DNA of 64,000 nt, from the NCBI GenBank assembly GCA_022813675.1, contig CP063375.1:632001-696000 (forward strand), in the 5' to 3' direction. The notes beneath the pieces were generated by a model. It saw only the letters and a program-made list of their open reading frames with translations. It searched no databases and had not been told where the DNA came from. Below, piece after piece: positions 1-7,911 of this stretch. This DNA comes from Deferribacteraceae bacterium V6Fe1. Its GTDB lineage: Bacteria > Chrysiogenota > Deferribacteres > Deferribacterales > Deferrivibrionaceae. Position numbers and translations under genes: made by a program. Numbering within the stretch: position 1 is the first letter of the stretch; the number at the start of each line of letters is the position of its first letter.

Positions 1-378
1 TATGCGGGGGAAAGGTTTCCCGTGCCGTATCGTCCAGATATCGACTTAACAAAGAAAGATGTAACATTTGAATGTGCAAATATTAATTTTTATGTTGATA
101 TTACAAGGCCACTTACCCCTTTCAAAAAACTTACATTAAATGTCAATGCAAAAAAAGATAATACCCCTGTAGATTATCTAAAAATAAAGGCGAAGATAAA
201 TATGAAGATGGATATGGGAAATTTTCTATATGACTTATCTTTAAAAAAAGACGCTTACACCCTTAATTTTATGCTACCAAAATGTATTTGGGGGGATAAA
301 AGGTGGTTTATTAAACTTATTATTCAAGACAAAGAATATATCTGCAATAAAATTTTACTTTTTGATATGGAAAAATAG
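1..378 (+). CDS. FixH/YtkA-like protein, 5' end outside window (partial)
   Basis: The frame is open from base 1, so the GTG at 22 is unlikely to be the real start and the gene is cut by the window edge. The visible 125 residues lack Cys motifs and membrane segments. The pattern of a Lys/Met-rich strand (KINMKMDMGN), then a short Tyr strand, then LPKCIWGDKRWFIKLII resembles the beta-sandwich of FixH/YtkA domains, in which a GxW strand precedes the last strand. It lies just upstream of a cbb3 operon that has its own ccoH. The assignment is by pattern only; a hypothetical periplasmic protein is the fallback. Confidence 0.45.
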   Translation, partial: YAGERFPVPYRPDIDLTKKDVTFECANINFYVDITRPLTPFKKLTLNVNAKKDNTPVDYLKIKAKINMKMDMGNFLYDLSLKKDAYTLNFMLPKCIWGDKRWFIKLIIQDKEYICNKILLFDMEK

Positions 379-436
379 AAGTCGCTTGTCCTAGCCTGTC
401 TGTAAGATTAAAAAATAAACACCCCTATAAAAAATA

Positions 437-485
437 TTGACAAGCAAAAAAACACTTATTATTGTTTACCTGTGAGGTAAACAAT
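437..485 (+). promoter_or_regulatory. Promoter with palindromic operator of the Rrf2 gene
   Basis: TTGACA (437-442) and TATTGT (460-465) are separated by 17 bp. A perfect 10-bp inverted repeat, ATTGTTTACC (461-470) and GGTAAACAAT (476-485) around TGTGA, overlaps the -10 and covers the ribosome binding site (GTGAGGT) and the first two bases of the ATG. This is the expected layout for autorepression by the Rrf2 protein. The same dyad could also fold in the RNA and hide the Shine-Dalgarno. Confidence 0.75.
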
Positions 486-903
486 GTCTTTTATAAAGCG
501 TGAAGCTGACTATGCAATAAGAATTGCAGCTTTTTTAGCCGGTCAAAAAGGGTTGGTTAAAATTGACTATATTTGCGAAAAACTCTTTTTGAATAAACCT
601 ATTGTAATAAAAATCATACATAGGCTCTCAAAGTGTGGTATAATAGTGTCTGAGACGGGCAGACATGGCGGAGTAGCATTAAGCCCAGATGCGGTTGATT
701 TGACTTTATTGGATATTTTAAAGTGTATGGAATTTGTTAATTCAATTAATATTTGCGTAGACCAACCTGAAAAATGCTTACTTAATCCCATATGCAATAT
801 CACTGTTTTTTTTAAACAGCTTCAAGATGAGGTAGAGGAGAAATTACAATCCGCAAAACTGAGAGATTTTGTTTTTACTGAAGATAGATTAAATATCTTG
901 TAG
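484..903 (+). CDS. Rrf2-family transcriptional regulator, probable Fe-S sensor
   Basis: The 139-residue protein has the Rrf2 winged-helix N-terminus (FIKREADYAIRIAAFLA) and wing residues around GRHGGVAL. Cysteines C91, C98 and C104 (C-X6-C-X5-C) match the cluster-binding region of IscR and NsrR, so it probably binds an Fe-S cluster and senses O2, NO or cluster status. The start at 484 has GTGAGGT six bases upstream. It is followed 11 bases later by ccoN, so it probably controls the oxidase operon as well as itself through the dyad at 461-485. Which signal it reads cannot be told from sequence. Confidence 0.85.
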   Translation: MSFIKREADYAIRIAAFLAGQKGLVKIDYICEKLFLNKPIVIKIIHRLSKCGIIVSETGRHGGVALSPDAVDLTLLDILKCMEFVNSINICVDQPEKCLLNPICNITVFFKQLQDEVEEKLQSAKLRDFVFTEDRLNIL

Positions 904-914
904 GAGGTATAGTT

Positions 915-2333
915 ATGAATGACTACCGTTACGACTATGAAACGGTGAAAGGTTTTATTTTATCTGCAATTTTTTGGGGTGTCATTGGCCTTGTGGCCGG
1001 ACTTTGGATTTCCGCCCAGATGTGGGATGCAAGTCTTAATATCCCGCCATACTTCAATTTTGGCAGACTTAGGACATTTCACACAAATGTATTAGCCTAC
1101 GGTCTTGGTATTGGAGCCGAATTCGGTGTTTTTTATTACTTGGTAATAAGACTTACAAAGCGTCCGCTGCTTTTTCCAAAGTTGGCCAGATTTCACCTGT
1201 GGCTTTTTAATGTCGGTATCGCCATTGCAGGGGTTACACTTCTTTTAGGGTGGAACCAATCTTTGGAGTATGCAGAATTTGAGTGGCCAATAGATATTGC
1301 AATTGTTATCTTATGGGTAATTTTTGCTATAAATATCTTAGGTACAATTATCAAAAGAAAGGAAGAACAAATGTACATCTCCCTATGGTATATAATTGCT
1401 ACCATCATAACTGTTGCAATACTTTATATTGTTAACAATCTTTCCATCCCTGCAGGGCTTGATAAATCTTACCATCTATATGCCGGAGTCAACAGCGCAA
1501 ATGTTGAGTGGTGGTATGGGCACAATGCCGTGGGCTTTCTCTTTACTACACCTATACTTGCTATGTTTTACTACTTTTTACCTAAATCTACAGGTCTCCC
1601 TATTTACAGTCACAGATTATCCATCATATCATTTTGGTCACTAATTTTTGCTTATCTCTGGACAGGTGCACACCACCTTGTTTATACACCTCTTCCAGAT
1701 TGGATTCAAACGCTTGGTATTGCTTTCACGCTCTTTTTGATAGCACCTTCTTGGGGTAGTGTTGTAAACGGCTACTTTACGGTTGAATCCGACTGGTCTG
1801 TAATGAAAAATAATTATTTGACCAAATTTTTCATAGCAGGGATAACATTCTACGGACTTCAAACCATACAGGGTCCATCTCAAGGTATCAGAGTAATAAG
1901 CTCTTTGATTCACTATACCGACTGGGTCCCTGGGCATGTCCATATGGGAACTATGGGCTGGGTAACGATGACAATTTGCGCTTCTGTTTATTATATAATC
2001 CCCCACATATATAAAACTGAAATATATAGTATAAAACTCGCAAATGCACACTTTTGGCTTGTGTTAATAGGGCAGCTTGCATTTTCCATTACAATGTGGA
2101 TTACGGGTGTTCAGCAGGGTGCCATGTGGAAGATGACAAACCCTGATGGAACACTTAAATATACATTTATGGAAGGTCTTCTTAGAAACTACCCATATTG
2201 GGAACTTAGAACTCTTGCGGGAATAGTATTTGTAATCGGAATGTTGCTTTTTATTTACAACGTAATGATGACAATCAAAAAAGGGAAAGCAGAGCTTGAA
2301 ACAAAATTACAAGCTGCTTCTGCTACGGCGTAA
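915..2333 (+). CDS. ccoN: cbb3-type cytochrome c oxidase subunit I
   Basis: The 472-residue polytopic protein is the catalytic subunit that reduces O2 at the heme b3-CuB centre in the inner membrane. Visible ligands: H56 (FHTN) and H343 for low-spin heme b, H341 in VPGHVHMG for heme b3, and H203 (WYGHN), H253 and H254 (GAHH) for CuB. Y247, six residues before H253, sits where the cross-linked Tyr of cbb3 enzymes lies. The start follows AGGAGGT. Length is typical. It heads the structural genes, and ccoO begins 10 bases after the stop. Confidence 0.95.
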   Translation: MNDYRYDYETVKGFILSAIFWGVIGLVAGLWISAQMWDASLNIPPYFNFGRLRTFHTNVLAYGLGIGAEFGVFYYLVIRLTKRPLLFPKLARFHLWLFNVGIAIAGVTLLLGWNQSLEYAEFEWPIDIAIVILWVIFAINILGTIIKRKEEQMYISLWYIIATIITVAILYIVNNLSIPAGLDKSYHLYAGVNSANVEWWYGHNAVGFLFTTPILAMFYYFLPKSTGLPIYSHRLSIISFWSLIFAYLWTGAHHLVYTPLPDWIQTLGIAFTLFLIAPSWGSVVNGYFTVESDWSVMKNNYLTKFFIAGITFYGLQTIQGPSQGIRVISSLIHYTDWVPGHVHMGTMGWVTMTICASVYYIIPHIYKTEIYSIKLANAHFWLVLIGQLAFSITMWITGVQQGAMWKMTNPDGTLKYTFMEGLLRNYPYWELRTLAGIVFVIGMLLFIYNVMMTIKKGKAELETKLQAASATA

Positions 2334-2343
2334 GGGGGAAAAT

Positions 2344-3228
2344 ATGTCTGAAAATAAAAAACTCTATTCTAATGCTCTTATATTTTCTCTTGCAGCTGCA
2401 ATAACAGTTTTAATCGGCACTATTGCTACAGTATTTATCCCTATGTTTACAAAAGGGATGCACCCGAAATTAGAAAATTTAAAACCGTACACCGCCATTC
2501 AGCTTGCAGGAAGGGATATATATCAAAGGGAAGGGTGTGTAAACTGCCATACTCAAACAGTAAGACCACTTAAATCTGATGTCTTAATGTATGGCGATTA
2601 TTCAAAAGCCGGTGAATTCGCTTATGACCACCCATTTTTATGGGGTTCAAAAAGAACAGGCCCTGATTTGGCAAGAATTGGCGGCAAATACCCTGATGAC
2701 TGGCATTATCAGCATATGACAAACCCACAGGCATTTTATGAAAAGTCAAATATGCCTAAATATGCATTTTTAAATGATAGAAAGGTCGCTGTTGAAAAAA
2801 CAATCGCACATATGAAAGCATTAGGCTTCCCATATACCGAAGATGATATCAATACGCTTAAAAATAGCACTGAGATGGATGCAATGGTGGCTTACCTTCA
2901 GGTACTTGGAACAGCTGTGGAAAGAAAATCCGTTATTACCGTTGACGAGTCAATGATTGAGGAAGTAAGCCCATTGTCCGGCAATAAAGAAGCAGTTTTG
3001 AAGGGGCAAAGACTCTATAAGGCCGAATGTGCAGGATGTCATGGTCAAAATGCGCAAGGCAATATAGGTGGCTCTCTGGTGGATTATGCTTCGGCCGAAA
3101 GTCCTGACAGGGATACTTATTTGACAATTGCAAACGGTTTTGAAGGTGCGATGCCCGGATTTGCCGCTAAATATGACAAAGAAGAAATTTGGTCATTGGT
3201 AGAGTACATTAAAAGTTTAAAAAAATAG
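2344..3228 (+). CDS. ccoO: cbb3 oxidase subunit II fused to a CcoP-type cytochrome c domain
   Basis: The 294-residue protein has one N-terminal membrane helix (about 11-34), then a CcoO monoheme domain with CVNCH (C65, C68, H69) and a candidate axial Met at SNMPKYAF (M137). From about residue 215 a second cytochrome c domain follows, with CAGCH (C229, C232, H233) and AMPGF (M270). CcoO normally has one heme and ends near residue 200; the extra domain looks like one of the cytochrome domains of CcoP. The ATG at 2344 follows GGGGGAA; upstream in-frame codons overlap ccoN and lack a site. Electrons presumably pass from soluble cytochrome c through both hemes to CcoN. Confidence 0.88.
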   Translation: MSENKKLYSNALIFSLAAAITVLIGTIATVFIPMFTKGMHPKLENLKPYTAIQLAGRDIYQREGCVNCHTQTVRPLKSDVLMYGDYSKAGEFAYDHPFLWGSKRTGPDLARIGGKYPDDWHYQHMTNPQAFYEKSNMPKYAFLNDRKVAVEKTIAHMKALGFPYTEDDINTLKNSTEMDAMVAYLQVLGTAVERKSVITVDESMIEEVSPLSGNKEAVLKGQRLYKAECAGCHGQNAQGNIGGSLVDYASAESPDRDTYLTIANGFEGAMPGFAAKYDKEEIWSLVEYIKSLKK

Positions 3229-3237
3229 GGGGCTTAA

Positions 3238-3426
3238 ATGTACAAAGAAGAATTTGATGATCTTGAAAAATTTGAAAGGGAAGATACAAAGCATAAATTG
3301 CCTTTGGGATGGCTTATCCTTTATATCGGGCTTATTATCTTCGGCATCTTTTACACATATATGTACACACCTGCATTTACAGGGTGGACACAAAGCAAGG
3401 CAATTGAGGAGACTTTAAATAAGTAA
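3238..3426 (+). CDS. Split CcoP membrane anchor (FixP_N-like)
   Basis: The 62-residue protein has one membrane helix (about 22-43). The sequence HKLPLGWLILYIGLIIFG followed by AFTGWTQ matches the N-terminal FixP/CcoP anchor, where an NPLPRWWLWLFY-type motif precedes a helix and a GWTQ end. No heme motif follows, so it is CcoP without its cytochromes, while the preceding gene carries the extra cytochrome domain. RBS GGGGG lies 10 bases after ccoO. A complete CcoP is absent from the operon. Confidence 0.75.
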   Translation: MYKEEFDDLEKFEREDTKHKLPLGWLILYIGLIIFGIFYTYMYTPAFTGWTQSKAIEETLNK

Positions 3427-3433
3427 ACTTGTA

Positions 3434-3462
3434 ATATGAGGGGAGATCTTATCCCCTCATAT
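3434..3462 (+). other. Strong intra-operon RNA hairpin
   Basis: ATATGAGGGGA and TCCCCTCATAT form a perfect 11-bp stem around a 7-base loop, starting 7 bases after the ccoP-anchor stop. It is followed by CTCTTAAAGGAG, not a T-run, so it is a poor intrinsic terminator. An mRNA-stabilising or processing hairpin that sets the ratio of structural subunits to assembly factors is more likely. Confidence 0.6.
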
Positions 3463-3480
3463 CTCTTAAAGGAGTGAACC

Positions 3481-3627
3481 ATGCCCGGTGACTTGTTAGC
3501 ATATCTTGTTTTTGGAATCGGACTCGTTGTCCTATTTATCTGGATAGTAATTTACTATTATTCAAAAAAAAGGCATGACCGGATAGAAGAAGCAAAATAT
3601 AAAATGCTGGAAGACGATGACGAATAA
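3481..3627 (+). CDS. Small CcoQ/CcoS-like membrane protein
   Basis: The 48-residue protein has one membrane helix (about 6-27) and ends AKYKMLEDDDE. That tail closely matches the end of the CcoS encoded at 5343-5486 (PKYRMLDDDDE). Position after the CcoP anchor suits CcoQ; the C-terminus suits CcoS. RBS AAAGGAGTG ends four bases before the ATG. The 3' end overlaps the ccoG start by 11 bases (GACGATGACGAATAA), suggesting translational coupling. It is probably a stability or assembly factor of the oxidase. Confidence 0.65.
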   Translation: MPGDLLAYLVFGIGLVVLFIWIVIYYYSKKRHDRIEEAKYKMLEDDDE

Positions 3628-4834
3628 TTTTCAATTTTACAGACGGATAGTCAGGACAATATTGGTAATCTTGGGGGTAACTTTACCTTTTATTAAGATA
3701 AATGGCGACCACCTATTGATTTTCAATATTTACACATTTGAGTTTCATATATTTGGGCTTTCACTACAGATAAATCAATTTTTGCCACTTTTGGCATTAT
3801 TCCTATTTTTAACGTTTCTGTTTTTATATCTCACCGTTACATTCGGAAGGATATGGTGCGGCTGGCTTTGCCCCCAGTCCGTTTCAATGGAGCTGACTTC
3901 ATTTATGCAAAATCTTAATAAAGGTAGCCTACCGATAAAGACCTTCAAAATATTGTTTTTATACCTTTTATCTGTATTGATAGCAGCAAATATCCTACTT
4001 TACTTTATACCATACGAAATATTTTTTGACCGTTTATTCGGCAACGAATTTAGTAAAGGGATTCTTACTGCACTTCTAACGTTAGGCACACTTCTGTTTT
4101 TAAACTTCTGGCTTGTAAGGTATAGATTTTGTGCAACTGTTTGTCCTTATTCAATGCTTCAATCGATGTTATTTGACAAACATACGTTGGCAGTATGGAT
4201 GATCCCTGAGAGAAGGGCTGAATGCATCAACTGTCTAAGCTGTGTCAAGGTATGCTCAACCGAAATAGATATCAGGCAAGGGCAAAACTCCGCATGCATA
4301 AACTGCGCAAAGTGTATAGATGCTTGTGCCAAAGTAATGGGGAAATTAGGGAAAAAATCTCTCTTTGCATACAGATTTGGTGAGGGGAACAAAAAAAGAT
4401 TTACACGGTTTTCTTCCGCCGTGTCACTTGTGCTTACTTTAGTGTCTTTTTTTATCTTTATTTTGGTGGCCCTTTCCACGAAAAATGTACAAGTGGAAGT
4501 AATACCTTACCAGAAATTTTTACCAAGGAATATCGATGATTTCGCGGCTAATGGATATGTGCTTGTAGTTGAAAACGGGGACAACAAAGATAAAACTATT
4601 GCTATTGAAATAGAAGATTTAAGCGGATACGAAATAACGCCGAATAGCATCTTTAAAGTAAAGCCAAAGTCAAAAAATGACTTTACCTTCTTTATCAAAC
4701 TAAAGAAAGATTTACTTGAAAATAGTCCTATACTTAATTTAAAATTAAAAATAGTTAACAAGGAAGATAATGCTATACAGATAAAAACTATAAGTTTTAG
4801 AAGACCTATTACATCAAGGAGAAGTAAAAAATGA
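3617..4834 (+). CDS. ccoG: Cytochrome c oxidase accessory protein CcoG (polyferredoxin)
   Basis: The 405-residue membrane protein has several hydrophobic helices in the first 190 residues and the loop motif GRIWCGWLCPQS. Two [4Fe-4S] motifs follow, CINCLSCVKVC and CINCAKCIDAC. A helix near 265-290 and a C-terminal immunoglobulin-like FixG domain complete it. CcoG is known to act as a copper reductase during cbb3 assembly. The ATG at 3617 lies inside the end of the preceding small gene, and the stop overlaps ccoH by four bases, so translation is probably coupled on both sides. Confidence 0.93.
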   Translation: MTNNFQFYRRIVRTILVILGVTLPFIKINGDHLLIFNIYTFEFHIFGLSLQINQFLPLLALFLFLTFLFLYLTVTFGRIWCGWLCPQSVSMELTSFMQNLNKGSLPIKTFKILFLYLLSVLIAANILLYFIPYEIFFDRLFGNEFSKGILTALLTLGTLLFLNFWLVRYRFCATVCPYSMLQSMLFDKHTLAVWMIPERRAECINCLSCVKVCSTEIDIRQGQNSACINCAKCIDACAKVMGKLGKKSLFAYRFGEGNKKRFTRFSSAVSLVLTLVSFFIFILVALSTKNVQVEVIPYQKFLPRNIDDFAANGYVLVVENGDNKDKTIAIEIEDLSGYEITPNSIFKVKPKSKNDFTFFIKLKKDLLENSPILNLKLKIVNKEDNAIQIKTISFRRPITSRRSKK

Positions 4835-5253
4835 GAATGATGATGGCGTTACTAATTGTCGGATTTGCACTGCTTGGGTCTTCATTTTATTTTGGCAACA
4901 AATATTTTGATGGCAAAGTAACTGACAAGCCATACATTGAAGCTTCACAATATGACCAAAAGAAAAAAATCATAAATCAACACTCGCTAAGCCTTGAAAT
5001 ATTAAATGTAGCAAAGGTGGATGACAAATATAAAATCTGCTTTACTATAAACGGCGAGGTAAGCAGACCTTTTCCCATTGAAAGAGTTGAAATATTCAGA
5101 CCCGGCGGTGGTGAAACAATCAGACCCGAAATAAATATTAAAAACAGAGTTTGCACTGTGAATGTCGGATTAAAACAAGGGTATTATATTTTAAAGGTAC
5201 TTTTAAAAATGCAGCAGATAGTCGAGCTCGAAAAGACACTTTATATAAAGTAG
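4831..5253 (+). CDS. ccoH: FixH/CcoH cbb3 assembly protein
   Basis: The 140-residue protein has an N-terminal membrane anchor (about 4-22) followed by PYIEASQYDQ, close to the KPYxxxxxYyxr segment of FixH, and a periplasmic beta-domain. It overlaps the ccoG stop by four bases (ATGA), the usual ccoG-ccoH-ccoI-ccoS order. FixH is required for assembly or stability of cbb3 oxidase. The family is variable in sequence, so the call rests on anchor, motif and position together. Confidence 0.8.
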   Translation: MRMMMALLIVGFALLGSSFYFGNKYFDGKVTDKPYIEASQYDQKKKIINQHSLSLEILNVAKVDDKYKICFTINGEVSRPFPIERVEIFRPGGGETIRPEINIKNRVCTVNVGLKQGYYILKVLLKMQQIVELEKTLYIK

Positions 5254-5262
5254 GAGGTTTTT

Positions 5263-5346
5263 ATGAAAAAAGGTACAATAGTTATGATTTTATCTCTTAT
5301 AGCAATGCTACTTATCCCACTTTTGCTTGCAATGTACATAAAATGA
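5263..5346 (+). CDS. 27-residue single-helix membrane peptide in the cco operon
   Basis: The frame has ATG at 5263 after AGGAGG (5252-5257) and ends in TGA at 5344-5346, overlapping the ccoS ATG by four bases. The product is two Lys at the N-terminus, one continuous hydrophobic helix, and a terminal Tyr-Ile-Lys. The strong RBS, correct spacing and ATGA coupling argue that it is translated. It may be a CcoQ-like or CydX-type small subunit; no homology can be claimed. Confidence 0.6.
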   Translation: MKKGTIVMILSLIAMLLIPLLLAMYIK

Positions 5347-5486
5347 GTTCCCTTTTCTTTTTAGTGCCAATAAGTCTTATTTTAGGGATTATTGCACTGT
5401 TACTCTTTTTCTGGGCGGCTAAGGATAAGCAATTTGATGATATTGAGGGACCAAAGTATAGAATGTTAGATGACGACGACGAATAG
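5343..5486 (+). CDS. ccoS: cbb3-type oxidase assembly protein CcoS
   Basis: The 47-residue protein matches CcoS: one hydrophobic helix, then AAKDKQFDDIEGPKYRML and an acidic tail. The family signature is QFDDLEGPAxRIL...DD. It starts in an ATGA overlap with the preceding peptide and ends 17 bases inside the ccoI gene. CcoS is needed for cofactor insertion into cbb3 oxidase, together with the CcoI copper ATPase. Confidence 0.9.
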   Translation: MSSLFFLVPISLILGIIALLLFFWAAKDKQFDDIEGPKYRMLDDDDE

Positions 5487-7911
5487 TACCGTTGAATGCA
5501 GCCACTGCTTATTAAAATTCAATAAAAATACCGCTATTACCGAAACAGAAAAAGGGGAAACTCTTCACTTCTGCTGCCCGGGGTGTCAAAGTGTTTACCA
5601 TATTATTAAAGATGGAGGGTTTGATAGCTTTTATAAAAAAAGACGAGATTACAGGCCTGGCCCACCTGAGCTTGCTCTCATAAGTGATGAGCTTTTTTTA
5701 GATGATATAATTGAGCATGAAAGTTACTCCGAAATAGAATTTATTGCCACAAATATAAGATGTGCTGCATGTATCTGGCTTATAGAAAATTATCTTTCAA
5801 AACTTAGCGGCATAAGATATGTAAGGGCAAACTACGCTACTCACAAAGTAAAAATTCAATGGGATAAGACCGCAATAACCCTTAATGAAATACTAAACGG
5901 CATCGCAAATCTTGGTTATACACCTGTGCCTGTGTCAGCTATGTCATCCTCAGATTATTTTGAAAAATTGAAAAAATCTTACTTCTATAAATTCAGCATA
6001 GGCGCCTTTTTTACAATGCAGATTATGATTTATTCTGTCGCCCTTTATGCCGGATATTTTCAAGGGATTGACGAAAGTTTAAAAGAGATGTTTAAATTTA
6101 TAGCTATGCTCCTTGCTACCCCTGTAGTATTTTACTCGGGGCTCCCCTTTGCCAGCAACTCAATAAAATCTCTGAAAACAAAGACTCTAAATATGGATAC
6201 ACTCGTATTTTTAGGGTCATATTCAGCTTACTTTTACAGTGTATTTGGGGTTTTTACACAAGGAGAGATATATTTTGACACGTCTGCGATGATAATAACA
6301 TTAATATTGCTTGGAAGATATATCGAAACGGAAGCCAAAATAAAGGCGTCAAAAGAGATTAGTTTACTGTTCAACCTGCAGCCAAAGCAAGCTAAACTGT
6401 TCAAATATTTTAATAAAAATGACTATATCTGTGGAAAATTAAAACCTATGATTGTAAAAGTTTCATCCATTAAAAAAGGGGATATTTTGGAAGTACTGCC
6501 AGGTGAGAATATCCCTGTTGACGGTAAGGTTATCTATGGTGAAAGCGAAGTAAATGAGGCTATGTTTACCGGAGAAAGTGTGCCTGTTTTGAAAAAGCAG
6601 GAAAGTGATGTTATTAGTGGCACAAACAATTTAAACGGGACACTTATAATTGAAGCGACAAAAAGCAGCAAAGAATCTTCCTTAAGTAAAATAGCAGAGG
6701 CTATAAAATCGGCTCAGGAAAGTAAATTTTACTTTCAAAAGCTTGCCGATAAAATAACTGTTTTCTTTGTCCCTACGGTAATAGCAATTGCCTTTGCTAC
6801 ATTTTTATACTGGTTTAACCACAGTAGCAGTTTTGTCACATCTTTTATGAATGCAGTGTCCGTATTGGTTATTGCCTGCCCATGCGCAATGGGGCTTGCC
6901 ACGCCACTTGCAATTTTAGTCGCAACATCAACGGCATTTAAAAAAGGTATCCTTATCAAAGAAGGCTCCATATTGGAAAATGCCTCAAGGGTAAAAGCAG
7001 TCTTTTTCGACAAAACAGGCACCATTACGGAAGGGGTGCCAAAGATTGTCAATATAAAGTCTTATGACAATAATTTTGATACCCTAAAAATTGCCGCATC
7101 GTTAGAAAGATTTTCTAAGCATATCCTGGCCAAAAGTATAGTCTCGCAATATACCGAAGGGTTTGAAAAGGTAACTGACGTAAAGGAGATACCGGGGCAA
7201 GGGATGTTAGGAAATATTAATACAAATATTCAGGCTGCTGTTGGGAATATGCTTCTTTTTAACAACTTGGGGATAAATATTGATACTACAGTCAAAAACG
7301 ATTTGGAGTCTCTTACTTCAAAAGGGTATACAAATATTTTGGTTGCTTACGATAAAAAAATTATCGGTATCATTTCACTGTTTGACAATGTAAAAGAGTC
7401 TTTCGGAGAAATTTACACTTTTCTCACCAAAAAGCATATTGAAATTAATGTAATAACCGGGGATACCAAGGAAACATCCGAGAACGTATTGAGAGGTTTT
7501 CCAAATATTAAAATATTAAGCTCTTTAAGCCCCTTAGAAAAGGTTGAAGTAATAAAGAATAACTTGCACAAATTTCCCATAATGATTGGGGACGGGATAA
7601 ACGATGCACCTTCACTCAAGCAGGCATTTATCGGAATAGGTATGGGAAAAGGTACAGAGATTGCCCTTGAAAGCTCCGATGCTGTCTTTGTCAACAGCAA
7701 CCTTTTGCTGCTTAAAGATTTTCTTATCTTGTCAAAAAAAACAAGAAGTATTATTATTGAAAATCTGTTTTGGGCTTTTTCATATAATTTTGTAACCATC
7801 CCTTTGGCAATATCCGGGAAAATTCATCCTGTTTTCTCAGCAGTCTTAATGAGTATTAGTTCACTTATTGTTGTCTTTAATTCTCTCCGAATCAAAACCT
7901 TATCCCGCTGA
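5470..7911 (+). CDS. ccoI: Copper-translocating P1B-type ATPase CcoI
   Basis: The 813-residue protein has an N-terminal Cys-rich domain (CSHC at 10-13; CCPGC at 35-39), a heavy-metal-associated domain with CAAC near residue 99, and the P-ATPase core. The core has TGES, the membrane CPC motif (C470-P471-C472), the phosphorylated Asp in DKTG (D514), and GDGINDAPSL. The extra N-terminal Zn-ribbon-like domain is typical of CcoI/FixI rather than CopA. It exports Cu(I) to the periplasm for cbb3 CuB assembly. It overlaps ccoS by 17 bases and its end overlaps the convergent gene by 20 bases. Confidence 0.93.
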   Translation: MTTTNSTVECSHCLLKFNKNTAITETEKGETLHFCCPGCQSVYHIIKDGGFDSFYKKRRDYRPGPPELALISDELFLDDIIEHESYSEIEFIATNIRCAACIWLIENYLSKLSGIRYVRANYATHKVKIQWDKTAITLNEILNGIANLGYTPVPVSAMSSSDYFEKLKKSYFYKFSIGAFFTMQIMIYSVALYAGYFQGIDESLKEMFKFIAMLLATPVVFYSGLPFASNSIKSLKTKTLNMDTLVFLGSYSAYFYSVFGVFTQGEIYFDTSAMIITLILLGRYIETEAKIKASKEISLLFNLQPKQAKLFKYFNKNDYICGKLKPMIVKVSSIKKGDILEVLPGENIPVDGKVIYGESEVNEAMFTGESVPVLKKQESDVISGTNNLNGTLIIEATKSSKESSLSKIAEAIKSAQESKFYFQKLADKITVFFVPTVIAIAFATFLYWFNHSSSFVTSFMNAVSVLVIACPCAMGLATPLAILVATSTAFKKGILIKEGSILENASRVKAVFFDKTGTITEGVPKIVNIKSYDNNFDTLKIAASLERFSKHILAKSIVSQYTEGFEKVTDVKEIPGQGMLGNINTNIQAAVGNMLLFNNLGINIDTTVKNDLESLTSKGYTNILVAYDKKIIGIISLFDNVKESFGEIYTFLTKKHIEINVITGDTKETSENVLRGFPNIKILSSLSPLEKVEVIKNNLHKFPIMIGDGINDAPSLKQAFIGIGMGKGTEIALESSDAVFVNSNLLLLKDFLILSKKTRSIIIENLFWAFSYNFVTIPLAISGKIHPVFSAVLMSISSLIVVFNSLRIKTLSR

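Noticed and set aside
1414-1644. Long open frame inside ccoN
   Set aside because: It is another frame of a clear gene with all ligand residues; no RBS or homology.
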